Positions 1 through 8,640 of a DNA stretch of 16,349 bases are shown one piece after another. The notes beneath the pieces were generated by a model. The model had not been told where the DNA came from, searched no databases, and saw nothing but the letters and a program-made list of their open reading frames with translations. The stretch covers positions 1 to 16,349 of the forward strand of contig SBGC01000061.1 of NCBI GenBank assembly GCA_006226985.1. The letters run 5' to 3'. The stretch comes from Bacillota bacterium (GTDB lineage: Bacteria > Bacillota_I > Bacilli_A > Acholeplasmatales > Acholeplasmataceae). Position 1 is the stretch's first letter, and each line of letters begins with the position of its first letter. A program made the position numbers and the translations under genes.

Positions 1-30
1 TATGGACATGTAGGTTATGCGTGTTTTCAT
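1..30 (-). CDS. Partial CDS, first ten codons of an unidentified protein
   Basis: An ATG at 30-28 opens a frame that runs off the left edge of the window and reads MKTRITYMSI. A GAGGTGAG ribosome binding site lies at about 33-40, correctly spaced, and a TATAAT box lies at 53-48, so this is a genuine gene start and not a chance frame. The flotillin terminator at 98-124 separates it from the gene upstream, so it is probably transcribed on its own. Ten residues are too few to name a family; no function is offered. Confidence 0.6.
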   Translation of the reverse strand, partial: MKTRITYMSI

Positions 31-47
31 TTTCTCACCTCGTATTT

Positions 48-53
48 ATTATA
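48..53 (-). promoter_or_regulatory. -10 box for the gene at the left edge
   Basis: A perfect TATAAT hexamer on the minus strand, directly preceded by TG, sits about 18 bases before the ATG at 30. No recognisable -35 lies 16-18 bases further up (the bases there are CAATAA). It falls between the flotillin terminator and the start codon, where a promoter is expected. Confidence 0.5.
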
Positions 54-97
54 CATAATAAAAGATGAATTTATTGGTATAGATGCAATTAATGCAT

Positions 98-124
98 AAA
101 AAAAGTGCACGGTTTGTGCACTTT
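98..124 (-). terminator. Rho-independent terminator after the flotillin gene
   Basis: A perfect 9-bp stem (AAAGTGCAC at 102-110 pairing with GTGCACTTT at 116-124) closes a 5-base loop. Read on the minus strand it is followed by a run of T. It begins 10 bases after the flotillin stop codon and ends the nfeD-flotillin transcript. Confidence 0.9.
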
Positions 125-134
125 ATATGAAACA

Positions 135-1544
135 TTATTTTTCTTCTTTCTTTTCTTCTTTTTCTTTCGTTTCAATCGTTTGTCCAAGATACTTAGGTAA
201 CTCCATACCTGCCATTTCAAATAAATCTTTCATTGGAGGTATTGATTTCATGAGTGATGATGCGAAATTAGCTGTTGATGTTGAACCATCATTTCCACCA
301 TTATCCCATACAGTAATCTTATCAAACTTCAAGTTCTTAATCGCTTCAACTTGAATTTGAACAAGTTTTTCAAGCTTATCAGCAATAAGTAACTTAATCG
401 CTGCATCTGGATTATTTTGAGCTGCGTTAACAATTTCCTTGAACCCTTCTGCTTGTTTAGAAAGAATTTCAAAACTACCACGAGCTTCAGCTTCGAGCTT
501 AGCAAAAATTGCATCCGCTTCCCCTTTAGCTTTGCGTCTGATTTCTTCTGCGGTTGCTTCTGCTTCAATTACACGACGTTGTTTTTCAATTTCAGATTTA
601 ACAATAACGTCTGCTTCAAGTGTTGCTTTTTCACGATTAGCTCTAGCTAATTCTGCTGTTTGTTCTGCTAGATAAGCATCTTCTAATGCTTTAGCTGCAG
701 CAATTTTTTCAGCTGTCATCGCACGACGAAGTGATTCTGCTTCAATTTCACGGCGTGTCGCATTGGTTTGTGAAATATCTCCTAATGATTTATTTTCACC
801 TTCAATCGCTTTTGAGTTTGCTTGTGCAACTTGAATTCTTTGATCTCTAAGTGCGTTAGCTTCACCAATCGAACCATCTCTATTTTTTTCAGCTACAGAC
901 TTTTTCGCATCATTAATCGCTTTAGCAGCTGCTTCTTTACCAAGCGCTTCAATATATCCTGATTCATCGTTAATGTCAGTGACGTTAACGTTGATGAGTC
1001 TTAAACCGATTTTTTTAAGTTCAGTTTCAACATTTCCAGAAACTGCTTCAAGGAATTTATCACGGTCTGTATTAATTTCTTCAATATCCATTGTTGCAAT
1101 AATCAAACGTAATTGACCAAAGATAATATCTTTTGCAAGCTCTTGAATTTCAGTAAGTTTTAAACCAAGTAATCTTTCAGCAGCATTTTGCATAACACCA
1201 GATTCTGTTGAAATACCTACTGTGAATCGTGATGGGACATCAATACGGATATTTTGTCTTGAAAGTGCATTTGTTAAATCAACTTGAATTGAAATCGGTG
1301 TTAAATCAAGAAATTGGTATGCTTGAATAAATGGATAAATGAATTTTGCTCCCCCGTGGATACAGGTTGCGGATTTATTCGTTCCATCAACATTGTTACC
1401 AACCTTACCATAGATAACTAAAATCTTATCTGAAGGACATTTTTTAATACGAGATACAATGAAAACTAAAATCGTAAATAAGATAATTAAAATGGTAATA
1501 ATGGGTCCGATAAAATCGGAAAATTGTAAAAAGATTGTGTTCAT
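135..1544 (-). CDS. floT: Flotillin-like SPFH membrane scaffold protein
   Basis: This 469-residue protein matches the flotillin (YuaG/FloT) pattern. One N-terminal membrane segment lies at about residues 11-31, followed by a short CPSDKILVIYGKV-type junction and an SPFH/band-7 domain to about residue 200. A long Ala/Glu/Lys-rich coiled coil covers about 205-375, and the C-terminus ends in a charged Lys/Glu tail. Bacterial flotillins oligomerise on the inner face of the membrane and organise fluid membrane microdomains; that role is from family knowledge. An AAGGAG site lies 7 bases before the ATG. The gene follows the NfeD-like gene by 14 bases, the same pairing as yuaF-yuaG in Bacillus, so the two are almost certainly co-transcribed and act together. 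A terminator follows at 98-124. B. subtilis FloT is somewhat longer (about 509 residues), the difference lying mainly in the tail. I am confident of the family but not of the cargo. Confidence 0.93.
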   Translation of the reverse strand: MNTIFLQFSDFIGPIITILIILFTILVFIVSRIKKCPSDKILVIYGKVGNNVDGTNKSATCIHGGAKFIYPFIQAYQFLDLTPISIQVDLTNALSRQNIRIDVPSRFTVGISTESGVMQNAAERLLGLKLTEIQELAKDIIFGQLRLIIATMDIEEINTDRDKFLEAVSGNVETELKKIGLRLINVNVTDINDESGYIEALGKEAAAKAINDAKKSVAEKNRDGSIGEANALRDQRIQVAQANSKAIEGENKSLGDISQTNATRREIEAESLRRAMTAEKIAAAKALEDAYLAEQTAELARANREKATLEADVIVKSEIEKQRRVIEAEATAEEIRRKAKGEADAIFAKLEAEARGSFEILSKQAEGFKEIVNAAQNNPDAAIKLLIADKLEKLVQIQVEAIKNLKFDKITVWDNGGNDGSTSTANFASSLMKSIPPMKDLFEMAGMELPKYLGQTIETKEKEEKKEEK

Positions 1545-1558
1545 GTTATGCTCCTTTT

Positions 1559-2140
1559 TTATTTATGAGTTACTTTAAGTGTTGTTTCGTCAATGACGTC
1601 TAAAATCGTAACACTTGTTTTTGGCATTAAGTCTTCTAGATCTTCTGTTACAGCATCAACTTCAACAAATCTTTCTTGCATGTTGAGAGTGATTTTTCCT
1701 TTTCCTGAGCGATTTTTAGGCACTCGGATATAAACTGTTGCATCTTTACCTATCGCATTCTTGTAATCAAGATTACCTGTAGATTCTAATTTTAAAGACG
1801 CTTTAAATGCTAATGCAACGAGCAGTGCTGAGACAGCACCTATAACAACCCCAATGATGACTGCAAATGCCCAATGCATAATTGGCTCAAGTAAAAAACT
1901 TGTCCAAGCTCCCATGGAAATTAACACAAGAATGCCACGCAATGTAAGTATGCGTAAGCCTGAGAAACCAATGAGAGGTTCGTCGTTAATGACATCAATA
2001 TCGGGTCCATCTATACCATCAAAATCTGTGTCATCGACACCTATGATCATGAGTAGTAAAAAGATGAGCATAATAACACTGGCTGTCACTGCAACAACAA
2101 ATGATACTTGTTGAAAATTGGAAAGATTATTCCACCACAT
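1559..2140 (-). CDS. NfeD-like membrane protein (YuaF type), flotillin partner
   Basis: This 193-residue protein has a membrane segment at about 13-34, a very acidic loop at about 35-54 (rich in Asp, with DDTDFDGID), two further hydrophobic stretches at about 65-83 and 87-113, and a soluble C-terminal part from about 125 that looks like the small OB-fold of NfeD proteins (GKDATVYIRVPKNRSGKGKI...). It lacks the N-terminal ClpP-like protease of long NfeD proteins, so it is the short YuaF type, which in Bacillus is encoded next to flotillin and linked to membrane fluidity. An AAGGGGG ribosome site lies 6-7 bases before the ATG. The upstream gap holds no clear terminator and only weak -10 candidates (TATTAT at 2188-2183 and TACACT with a TGT before it near 2173), so read-through from the S9 peptidase gene is possible. 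The family call rests on the domain layout plus the flotillin neighbour. Confidence 0.85.
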   Translation of the reverse strand: MWWNNLSNFQQVSFVVAVTASVIMLIFLLLMIIGVDDTDFDGIDGPDIDVINDEPLIGFSGLRILTLRGILVLISMGAWTSFLLEPIMHWAFAVIIGVVIGAVSALLVALAFKASLKLESTGNLDYKNAIGKDATVYIRVPKNRSGKGKITLNMQERFVEVDAVTEDLEDLMPKTSVTILDVIDETTLKVTHK

Positions 2141-2197
2141 AAGAAGCCCCCTTTTCGCTTTTTATTTATGAATAGTGTAACACATAATAGGATATTT

Positions 2198-4183
2198 TTA
2201 AACTTGATTTTTATAATATTCAAACCAATTTGTTATCTCATTTAATCTTCTAATTCTTGCTTGAGGTTTTCCAGAACGTGATAATTCATGTGTTTCGCCT
2301 TTAAACCAGACGAGTTTTGTTTGAACGCCCTTTTCTTTTAGGATTGAATAAAATTGCATCGCTTGTTCAACTGGACAACGATAATCTTGATCTGAATGGA
2401 TAAATAGTAACGGAGTTTCAACTTCCATCGCATACTTCATGGGTGATTGATTCCAGAGTTTAGTCGTATCTAAGTTTGGATGTCCACCTGTTTGATCTTT
2501 AGAGAAATAAAAACCAATATCAGATGTTCCATGGAAAGATAACCAATTCGATATACTACGTTGGGTTGCAGCTGCTTTAAAGCGTTTTGTATGACCTACA
2601 ATCCAATTTGTCATAAATCCACCATATGAACCACCTGTAACAAATAACTTAGTGGTATCAATAGATTTGATTCTCTTCGTGATAAGATCTGTGAAGTTCA
2701 TTAAATCTTCATAATCAATAGAACCGTATTTACCTCTAATATCTGCAAAATCATTACCTTTACCATCACTACCTCTAGGATTTGCGAAGATGACAATATA
2801 ACCTAAATTAGCCCATACTTGCATTTCATGATAATATACTTTACCGTAAACTGTTTTAGGTCCACCATGAATGTCTAATATCATTGGATATTTTAGATGT
2901 TGATTATAGTCTTTAGGAAATAAGACCCAACCTTTAACATCGTGCGTTTCTTGTTTTAAGATAAACTCTTTAGGTTTTGCAACATATTTGTTTGTTAATG
3001 CTTTTTGATTAAACCGTGTTAACTGTATGAGTTTTTGGTGTTCTAGATTATATATATAGATTTCTTGTAGTTTTTGTTTATATAATCCTACCATGAATAG
3101 TTGACCATTTAAAAACTGAATGCCATCAATCGAACCATCCATTTCAAAGATTGTTCGAAGCATACCTTCCCTTGATAACTCAATTAAATGGTTACGATCA
3201 TCAATCGTAGAGACAAAATAGAGATTTTCGTTTTCTACTACTTCTTGTGTTGAGCCACCTAATCGAACATCAGCACCTACCGAGTTACCCATTGATTGAC
3301 CATATGGTGCAAAAAGTTCTAGCTTTTTGTTTTTTAATAGGTAAAAATCATTATTTTGATTAATCCCATATGCTTTCATATCCGTTGCTTCTAAAATAAC
3401 TTTTTGACCAAGCAAATGGATTCCATTAATTGCATAATCATTTTCATGATATAAGATTTCTGTGTCTCTTTTTACCACATCATAACAGAATACATGTGTT
3501 GTCAAACTTCTAACACCTGTCATTTGTTGACCTGTATAATAGATTTTTTTCTTGTCGACTGATAATTCAATTTGTCCGACATTAAAATCAGTGTCAACAA
3601 TAGGTTTTATCGATTGTGAAGCAATCTCGTATATGAAGAGTTGATTTCTTTTATTAGCTATAAATCCTTGACCATTGAAATAAAATGGTATTTCTTTAAT
3701 GTCTTCATATGCTTCATCTTTTTTGAATTTATCGAGTAAGTTTTTACGATCATCTTTGTTAAGCAAATATAATGAATGATCATCTGAAGACATAAATGAT
3801 TTTAAAAGAAGTTTATCATGATCAAGAACATCAACGATAGTTGTTGAAAATGGAAACTCATAAGCTTTTTCTAATTTCTTTGTTGACATGATATATCGAT
3901 AATAAATCGTAAATTTTTCTTTTTGTTTTTTCTCTTCAGCTTTTGTCTTGTGATATACAAACAAGAAAGAATCTTCAGTCTCCCAAATAAATCCCCCTTT
4001 ATTTTTTAAGGATATAAGTTTTTGAGGTCTTGATCCATCAGTAACATGTAAGTCATAATGATATTCATTCTTATCAAGATGGGCTTTAGCCACAAGAAAG
4101 GCTAATCTCTTTTTATCAGGACTTACCTTTAATCCAGAAAGATATTTAAAACTAAGAAAATCATTAAGTTGAATTTTTTCCAT
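2198..4183 (-). CDS. S9-family serine peptidase (acylaminoacyl-/dipeptidyl-peptidase type)
   Basis: This cytoplasmic 661-residue protein, starting at Met MEKIQLNDF, has an N-terminal beta-propeller part (to about residue 400) and a C-terminal alpha/beta-hydrolase domain. The catalytic triad is visible: Ser519 in GGSYGG, Asp600 in SDQDYRCP and His632 in GETHELS. The family (prolyl oligopeptidase clan, S9C-like) removes residues or dipeptides from short peptides; the propeller gates access. No signal peptide is seen. An in-frame ATG at 4228 would add 15 residues, but it lies in the terminator hairpin of the gene before and has no ribosome site, whereas the ATG at 4183 is preceded by AAAGGGA at proper spacing. 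The gene follows the M29 aminopeptidase, suggesting joint degradation of oligopeptides. No clear promoter lies between the hairpin and this start, so expression probably depends on read-through. Substrate specificity cannot be read from the sequence. Confidence 0.93.
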   Translation of the reverse strand: MEKIQLNDFLSFKYLSGLKVSPDKKRLAFLVAKAHLDKNEYHYDLHVTDGSRPQKLISLKNKGGFIWETEDSFLFVYHKTKAEEKKQKEKFTIYYRYIMSTKKLEKAYEFPFSTTIVDVLDHDKLLLKSFMSSDDHSLYLLNKDDRKNLLDKFKKDEAYEDIKEIPFYFNGQGFIANKRNQLFIYEIASQSIKPIVDTDFNVGQIELSVDKKKIYYTGQQMTGVRSLTTHVFCYDVVKRDTEILYHENDYAINGIHLLGQKVILEATDMKAYGINQNNDFYLLKNKKLELFAPYGQSMGNSVGADVRLGGSTQEVVENENLYFVSTIDDRNHLIELSREGMLRTIFEMDGSIDGIQFLNGQLFMVGLYKQKLQEIYIYNLEHQKLIQLTRFNQKALTNKYVAKPKEFILKQETHDVKGWVLFPKDYNQHLKYPMILDIHGGPKTVYGKVYYHEMQVWANLGYIVIFANPRGSDGKGNDFADIRGKYGSIDYEDLMNFTDLITKRIKSIDTTKLFVTGGSYGGFMTNWIVGHTKRFKAAATQRSISNWLSFHGTSDIGFYFSKDQTGGHPNLDTTKLWNQSPMKYAMEVETPLLFIHSDQDYRCPVEQAMQFYSILKEKGVQTKLVWFKGETHELSRSGKPQARIRRLNEITNWFEYYKNQV

Positions 4184-4198
4184 ACGTTCCCTTTCTAT

Positions 4199-4227
4199 GA
4201 AATAAAAAGGTGCCTCGGCACCTTTCA
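4199..4227 (-). terminator. Intercistronic terminator/attenuator between the aminopeptidase and S9 peptidase genes
   Basis: An 8-bp perfect stem (AAAGGTGC at 4206-4213 with GCACCTTT at 4218-4225) and a 4-base loop are followed on the minus strand by TTATTT after the stem's own T run. It begins only a few bases after the aminopeptidase stop at 4232 and ends about 22 bases before the S9 start. It should end most transcripts after the aminopeptidase gene and let some through. Confidence 0.85.
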
Positions 4228-4231
4228 TGTT

Positions 4232-5467
4232 TTAGATAACGAAATTGCCTTTTTCAAATACTTTAATTTGTTTGCCATCTTGTGTAACACCAACAATTTC
4301 CATGTCACTACTACCAAACATAAAGTCTGAGTGAACCATTGAATTGTTATATCCAATTTTTTCAAGTTCAGAAATAGGCGTGTTCACACCATTTTTAACA
4401 TTCATTGGATATGCACGACCTAAAGCCATGTGACATGATGCATTTTCATCAAATAATGTGTTTAAGAATAAAATATTTGTATTTGAAATCGGAGATTCAT
4501 GTGAAATCAATGCGATTTCACCAATATAACTTGAACCTTCATCTGTTTCTAGAATGTTCTTTAATGCTTCTTTTTCTTTTTTAGCATCATAATTAATAAC
4601 TTTACCATCTTTAAACTCTAACCAAAAATCTTCAATGAGTTTTCCTTGATAGTTAAGAGGTTTAGTCGCAACCACTTTACCACGTGTTCCCCACTTATAA
4701 GGCATCGTAAAAGTTTCTTCTGTTGGAATGTTTGGATTAAAATAAACACCTTTTGTTGAATGTTCTCCACCACCTGCCCATACGTGATCTTTAACAAGTT
4801 CAACAATTAGGTCAGTTCCTAGTTTATTTTTAAAATGAAGATGTTTAAAATTATAGTCGTTAAGCACTTTGTTATGAGCGAGCAATACTTCATTATGTTT
4901 ATCCCATGCTTTAATTGGGTCTTTTCCTTCGTAGACACGGCTTGCATCAAAAATCGCATTCCATAACGCTTCAACTGCATTTTCTTCAGATAGATGAGGG
5001 AAAACTTGTTTAGCCCAAATCGGATTTGGTGCTGCAACAATCGTCCATTGTGTACGATTGCCCATCATATGTTCTCTGAAAAATGATAATGCTTTTTGTG
5101 CTGCCACACCTTGTTTTTGAGCTTTCATAGGATCAACTTCTTTGTTTAAACCAGGAATAGGTGATGAGACAGAAATATAACATGCACCATCATCCATGAG
5201 TTTTCTTTGCTGATCGACTAACCACTGTGGAATATCAGTTAAATCTTCGATTGTTTGATACATTAAACCACTCTTTGAAACAAAATCGTCACTCCATTGA
5301 ACAAAAACATGTCTAGCTCCTGCTTTATATGCTTCTTCAGTGATTTCTCTTGCTAATTCTTTAACTTCAGTTGTTGCTCTTACAACAACGATTTGTCCTT
5401 CTTGGACATTTACTCCAACACGTACAGCTAATTTTGCTAATTTGTTGATTAATTCTTGTTTTGGCAT
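4232..5467 (-). CDS. M29-family metallo-aminopeptidase (AmpS/PepS/aminopeptidase T type)
   Basis: This 411-residue protein is the usual length for M29 aminopeptidases, which are cytoplasmic, dimeric, two-metal enzymes that cut single residues from peptide N-termini. The metal and catalytic positions of the family are present in order: Glu250 in PTEETFT, Glu317 in GEIALIS, His346 in ASCHMALG, Tyr353 in RAYP, and His379 and Asp381 in MVHSDFM. No signal peptide is present. The start is fixed by AAGGAGAG 7 bases before the ATG and by the typical opening with an NKLAKLAVRVGVNVQEGQ stretch. An extended -10 promoter lies at 5500-5492. A terminator follows directly, and then the S9 peptidase gene, so the pair forms a peptide-degradation unit with the second gene probably expressed at a lower level. 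PepS and AmpS name the same family and I cannot choose between them. Confidence 0.95.
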   Translation of the reverse strand: MPKQELINKLAKLAVRVGVNVQEGQIVVVRATTEVKELAREITEEAYKAGARHVFVQWSDDFVSKSGLMYQTIEDLTDIPQWLVDQQRKLMDDGACYISVSSPIPGLNKEVDPMKAQKQGVAAQKALSFFREHMMGNRTQWTIVAAPNPIWAKQVFPHLSEENAVEALWNAIFDASRVYEGKDPIKAWDKHNEVLLAHNKVLNDYNFKHLHFKNKLGTDLIVELVKDHVWAGGGEHSTKGVYFNPNIPTEETFTMPYKWGTRGKVVATKPLNYQGKLIEDFWLEFKDGKVINYDAKKEKEALKNILETDEGSSYIGEIALISHESPISNTNILFLNTLFDENASCHMALGRAYPMNVKNGVNTPISELEKIGYNNSMVHSDFMFGSSDMEIVGVTQDGKQIKVFEKGNFVI

Positions 5468-5491
5468 CGTTATCTCTCCTTACTTTTTATC

Positions 5492-5500
5492 AGTATATCA
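5492..5500 (-). promoter_or_regulatory. Extended -10 promoter of the aminopeptidase gene
   Basis: The minus strand reads TGATATACT, a TGn motif joined to a 5-of-6 match to TATAAT. It lies about 25 bases before the ATG and just upstream of the AAGGAGAG site. No good -35 hexamer is visible, as is common for extended -10 promoters. Confidence 0.55.
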
Positions 5501-5529
5501 TATTCTATGATATTTGTATTTAATCTAAA

Positions 5530-5557
5530 GAAAAAAGCCTTATCAAGAGATAAGACT
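5530..5557 (-). terminator. Rho-independent terminator after the GGDEF-EAL gene
   Basis: A 9-bp stem with one G-U pair (AGCCTTATC at 5536-5544 with GATAAGACT at 5549-5557) closes a 4-base loop and is followed on the minus strand by a run of T (5535-5531 and beyond). It lies 16 bases after the stop codon of the GGDEF-EAL gene. Confidence 0.9.
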
Positions 5558-5572
5558 TCATTAAAACATAAA

Positions 5573-7198
5573 TTATTTTTCTTTTTTTACCTGTTCAAGC
5601 ATTTTAAAATATTCTAAAACTCGTGTTTGCGGCATCGGTTTACAGAAATAATATCCTTGTGCATAGTCGACAAAATAACTCTTAATCATCTGAATTTGTT
5701 CAGGTGTTTCAATACCTTCAGCAACAACCTCTAGTTTTAAATGATGTGCAAGTTCAACCATATATCGAAGCACATGGAAATCATCTGTTGATTCGGTGAT
5801 GCTACTAATGAAACTACGATCTATTTTAATCGTATCAATCGGTAATTTTTGTAAATATGTTAAGGATGAATAACCTGTACCAAAGTCATCAAGTGCAATG
5901 CTAAAACCATATCGTTTAAGTTGTTTTATGACATGAATTGATTTTTGTATATCATGGATAACAGCTGTTTCTGTGATTTCAAGTGTAAATTTGCTGCAAT
6001 CAATGTTATCTTCTGAAATCCATTTTGATAAGTTAGGGATAAAATTATCTTGCATGAGCATGACTGCTGAAATATTTATGGAGATTCGAAATGATTTTCT
6101 TTCTATTGGCCATGCTTTATACTGTCTAGCTGCTTCCTTAAATACCCATTCTGTAATATCTTTAATAAAACCGTTTTTTTCAGCAAGTGAAATAAACTCA
6201 AGTGGTGGTATAAATCCTTTAGTAGGATGATTCCACCGGATAAGTGCTTCAACTGCAATGACATCATCATGTGTTAAAGATAATATGGGTTGATAGTGAA
6301 GTGAAAATTCATTATGTTGAATGGCAGTTCTTAGTTGTGTTAAAATTTCTGTTTGTTGCTTAATAAGTAAAACCATTTCATCATCAAAAATAACGATTTG
6401 ATCTTTACCCTTTGCTTTTGCCATGGACATCGCAGCATCTGCATGTCTAAAAAGTGTTAAATAATCTTTCCCATGATCAGGATATAATGCGACACCGGCA
6501 CTATAAGTAATAAAGAAATGATCTTCATCGAGTATAAACGTTTTTCTAATGGATGCTAGATAAGCTTCAATAGTTGTCATAAAGACATCAAGTGATTGAA
6601 GTGAAAACACTGCAATCACAAACTCATCTCCACCCATACGAGCTAGAATATTAGGTTCTTCAATTTTTTCTTTTAAGAGGTCAGCAACACTCTTGATTAA
6701 ATAATCACCAACAGCATGTCCCTTAACTTCGTTGATATTTCTAAATTCATCAATATCAAAATAAATGAAGCCGATAAGTGCATCTTTCGGATGGCTTTCA
6801 ATGTATGAAGTAATTTTTTCTTCGAGCATAAACTTATTTGGGAGACCGGTAAGTTCATCATAATATGCAATTTGAAAAAGTTTGTTTTCCAATTTCACTG
6901 ATTTGTTGTGGCCTTCATCTAGATCGATGTAAGCTTTTTTAAGCGTTTGAATGGTATTAACATATAAATCTAATTGACGATGAATAATATAGTAAAAAAC
7001 AAGTGCTGTTATGGCAACATAAAAGATACCTTTAACACTTTGTATAATTTCTAAGTCTTCGGGATCAGTTGTAAACAATTTAATGACTTGATCAGAAAGT
7101 AAAATCCAAGTGAAACCAATGATAACATAAAATACGATAATCTTTAATGACGTTTCAGTTGCATTTAGTTCACTTTTCTTTTTTGGTTTATTATCCAT
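5573..7198 (-). CDS. Membrane-anchored GGDEF-EAL c-di-GMP enzyme
   Basis: This 541-residue protein has two membrane segments (about 19-40 and 53-73), a short linker helix (about 78-108), a GGDEF domain (about 110-275) and an EAL domain (about 283-535). The GGDEF domain keeps the metal aspartate in YFDIDEF (Asp148) and the signature at 189-193. The EAL domain keeps the phosphodiesterase set: Glu317 in EAL, Asn375 in INIS, Glu407 in LEITE, Asp437/Asp438 in DDFGTG, Lys458 in IKID and Glu494 in AEGIE. Both activities are therefore possible; which dominates cannot be told. The inhibitory RxxD site before GGDEF is absent (EEPN at 180-183). The extracytoplasmic piece between the two membrane segments is short, and no PAS domain is visible. 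A GAAGGT ribosome site precedes the ATG. The gene has its own terminator and a TATAAT box at 7229-7224, so it is probably a single-gene unit. Confidence 0.93.
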   Translation of the reverse strand: MDNKPKKKSELNATETSLKIIVFYVIIGFTWILLSDQVIKLFTTDPEDLEIIQSVKGIFYVAITALVFYYIIHRQLDLYVNTIQTLKKAYIDLDEGHNKSVKLENKLFQIAYYDELTGLPNKFMLEEKITSYIESHPKDALIGFIYFDIDEFRNINEVKGHAVGDYLIKSVADLLKEKIEEPNILARMGGDEFVIAVFSLQSLDVFMTTIEAYLASIRKTFILDEDHFFITYSAGVALYPDHGKDYLTLFRHADAAMSMAKAKGKDQIVIFDDEMVLLIKQQTEILTQLRTAIQHNEFSLHYQPILSLTHDDVIAVEALIRWNHPTKGFIPPLEFISLAEKNGFIKDITEWVFKEAARQYKAWPIERKSFRISINISAVMLMQDNFIPNLSKWISEDNIDCSKFTLEITETAVIHDIQKSIHVIKQLKRYGFSIALDDFGTGYSSLTYLQKLPIDTIKIDRSFISSITESTDDFHVLRYMVELAHHLKLEVVAEGIETPEQIQMIKSYFVDYAQGYYFCKPMPQTRVLEYFKMLEQVKKEK

Positions 7199-7223
7199 AG
7201 GTTTACCTTCGCTTTATAACTTC

Positions 7224-7229
7224 ATTATA
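7224..7229 (-). promoter_or_regulatory. -10 box of the GGDEF-EAL gene
   Basis: A perfect TATAAT directly preceded by ATG lies about 25 bases before the start codon, in the 42-base gap between the MATE gene and this one. No -35 match is found at normal spacing. No terminator is visible after the MATE gene, so read-through is also possible. Confidence 0.5.
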
Positions 7230-7240
7230 CATGATTCAAA

Positions 7241-8620
7241 TTATATTTCTACTATTTCGTTTTCATCATGTAAGGCTAAATTTTTAACCCATCTACCTTT
7301 TTTATATCTTGATAGTCCAAACATCATCTTCGGAATATCAAGCATTTGAACGAATAAATACATGAGTGTAACAGGAAGTTTTGTAAAATATGATAACGCA
7401 AGTGCTACAGGAACAGGCAAGATCCACATATACATAGCATCCATCATAAATGTCGATTTTGTATCGCCACCGGATCGTAGTGTAAAATAAATCGCTACAT
7501 TAAACGAGTAAACAGGAATGAATAAAGCATTGACACGAATATTGAATCTAGCGATATTTTTAGTCGCTTCAGTGACATCATAGATATCCACAATGAAAAA
7601 GCTTAGAATAAAGAGTAAAAGTCCAGTACCCACTGCAAACATTACTGCAAAAGCAATGAGTTTTTTCGCATTATCTTTTGCTTTCTCTAAGTCATTTTTC
7701 CCCAGTGTGTTACCGACCATAACAGCGACTGCTGTTGCAATCCCACCAAAGGTGACAAAGACAAGTTGCGATATGGTTCCAGTGATCGTTGTTGCAGCAA
7801 ACGCACTATCTCCTCTTCGTGCATACGCATGGACAAAGACAGTTTGACCTGAACTCCATAATGCTTCATTGAGGGTGAGCGGTAAAGCCATAATAATAAT
7901 ACTGACTAAAAGTTTTTTATTGATTTTGAATAAATCAAAGAGTTTCGTATTAAATACTTCTCCTCGAGATTTAACTAAAAAGAATGTTAAGAAAAATTCA
8001 ACAAATCGCGCAATAAGCGTCGCATATGCTGCACCAACAATTCCAAGTCTAGGAAATCCTAGATAACCAAAGATTAAAATAAAGTTTAAGATTGCATTTG
8101 TAAATATCGCTACAATGGAGATGTAAAGCAATGGTTTAGTGACACCAACTTCTCTAAACGTATTGGACATTGCTACAGATAAAATCCAGGGGAAAGCACT
8201 CCATTTAATAATATTTAAATAGTCAATAGCTCCTTTAATGGTTGTTTCATTCGAAGAAAATAACATGACAAGTGGTCGTTGAAATAGTGAAAATAAGATG
8301 AACGATAGGGTTGCTAACATAAGTCCAGTAAGAAGCTTAAATCTAAATGTTTGTTTTAACTTATCATAATCTTTTGAGCCATAATATTGAGCCGTAAAAA
8401 TACCTGCACCACCTAAAGCACCAAATGTGATTAAGATAACAACAAAATACAGCTGGTTAACAGCTGAAACAGATCCGATTGCTTCTTCCCCTAATTTCCC
8501 TACCATGACATTATCCACAAGCTGAACGGATGTGGTGATGAGTTGCTGTAATACGATAGGTACGGCGACTGAAAACAATGTTTTATAAAATGATTTATCT
8601 CCGATGAATTGTTTTAACAT
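7241..8620 (-). CDS. MATE-family multidrug efflux transporter
   Basis: This 459-residue protein has about twelve hydrophobic segments arranged as two similar halves, and the typical MATE opening: an N-terminal helix PIVLQQL, then a VDNVMVGKLG loop and an SAVNQLYF helix. Family members exchange Na+ or H+ for cationic drugs or metabolites across the cell membrane. The length is normal. A GAGGTG ribosome site lies 5-6 bases before the ATG and an extended -10 promoter lies at 8649-8641. The gene stands between pyruvate kinase, from which it is separated by a terminator, and the GGDEF-EAL gene. It is clearly different in sequence from the second MATE protein in this window, so the two are not a recent duplication. 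The substrate cannot be told from sequence. Confidence 0.93.
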   Translation of the reverse strand: MLKQFIGDKSFYKTLFSVAVPIVLQQLITTSVQLVDNVMVGKLGEEAIGSVSAVNQLYFVVILITFGALGGAGIFTAQYYGSKDYDKLKQTFRFKLLTGLMLATLSFILFSLFQRPLVMLFSSNETTIKGAIDYLNIIKWSAFPWILSVAMSNTFREVGVTKPLLYISIVAIFTNAILNFILIFGYLGFPRLGIVGAAYATLIARFVEFFLTFFLVKSRGEVFNTKLFDLFKINKKLLVSIIIMALPLTLNEALWSSGQTVFVHAYARRGDSAFAATTITGTISQLVFVTFGGIATAVAVMVGNTLGKNDLEKAKDNAKKLIAFAVMFAVGTGLLLFILSFFIVDIYDVTEATKNIARFNIRVNALFIPVYSFNVAIYFTLRSGGDTKSTFMMDAMYMWILPVPVALALSYFTKLPVTLMYLFVQMLDIPKMMFGLSRYKKGRWVKNLALHDENEIVEI

Positions 8621-8640
8621 ATCTACACCTCAACCAAAGT

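Noticed and set aside
4184-4228. An N-terminal extension of the S9 peptidase starting at 4228
   Set aside because: The extra codons are the terminator hairpin of the gene before, and the ribosome site favours the ATG at 4183.
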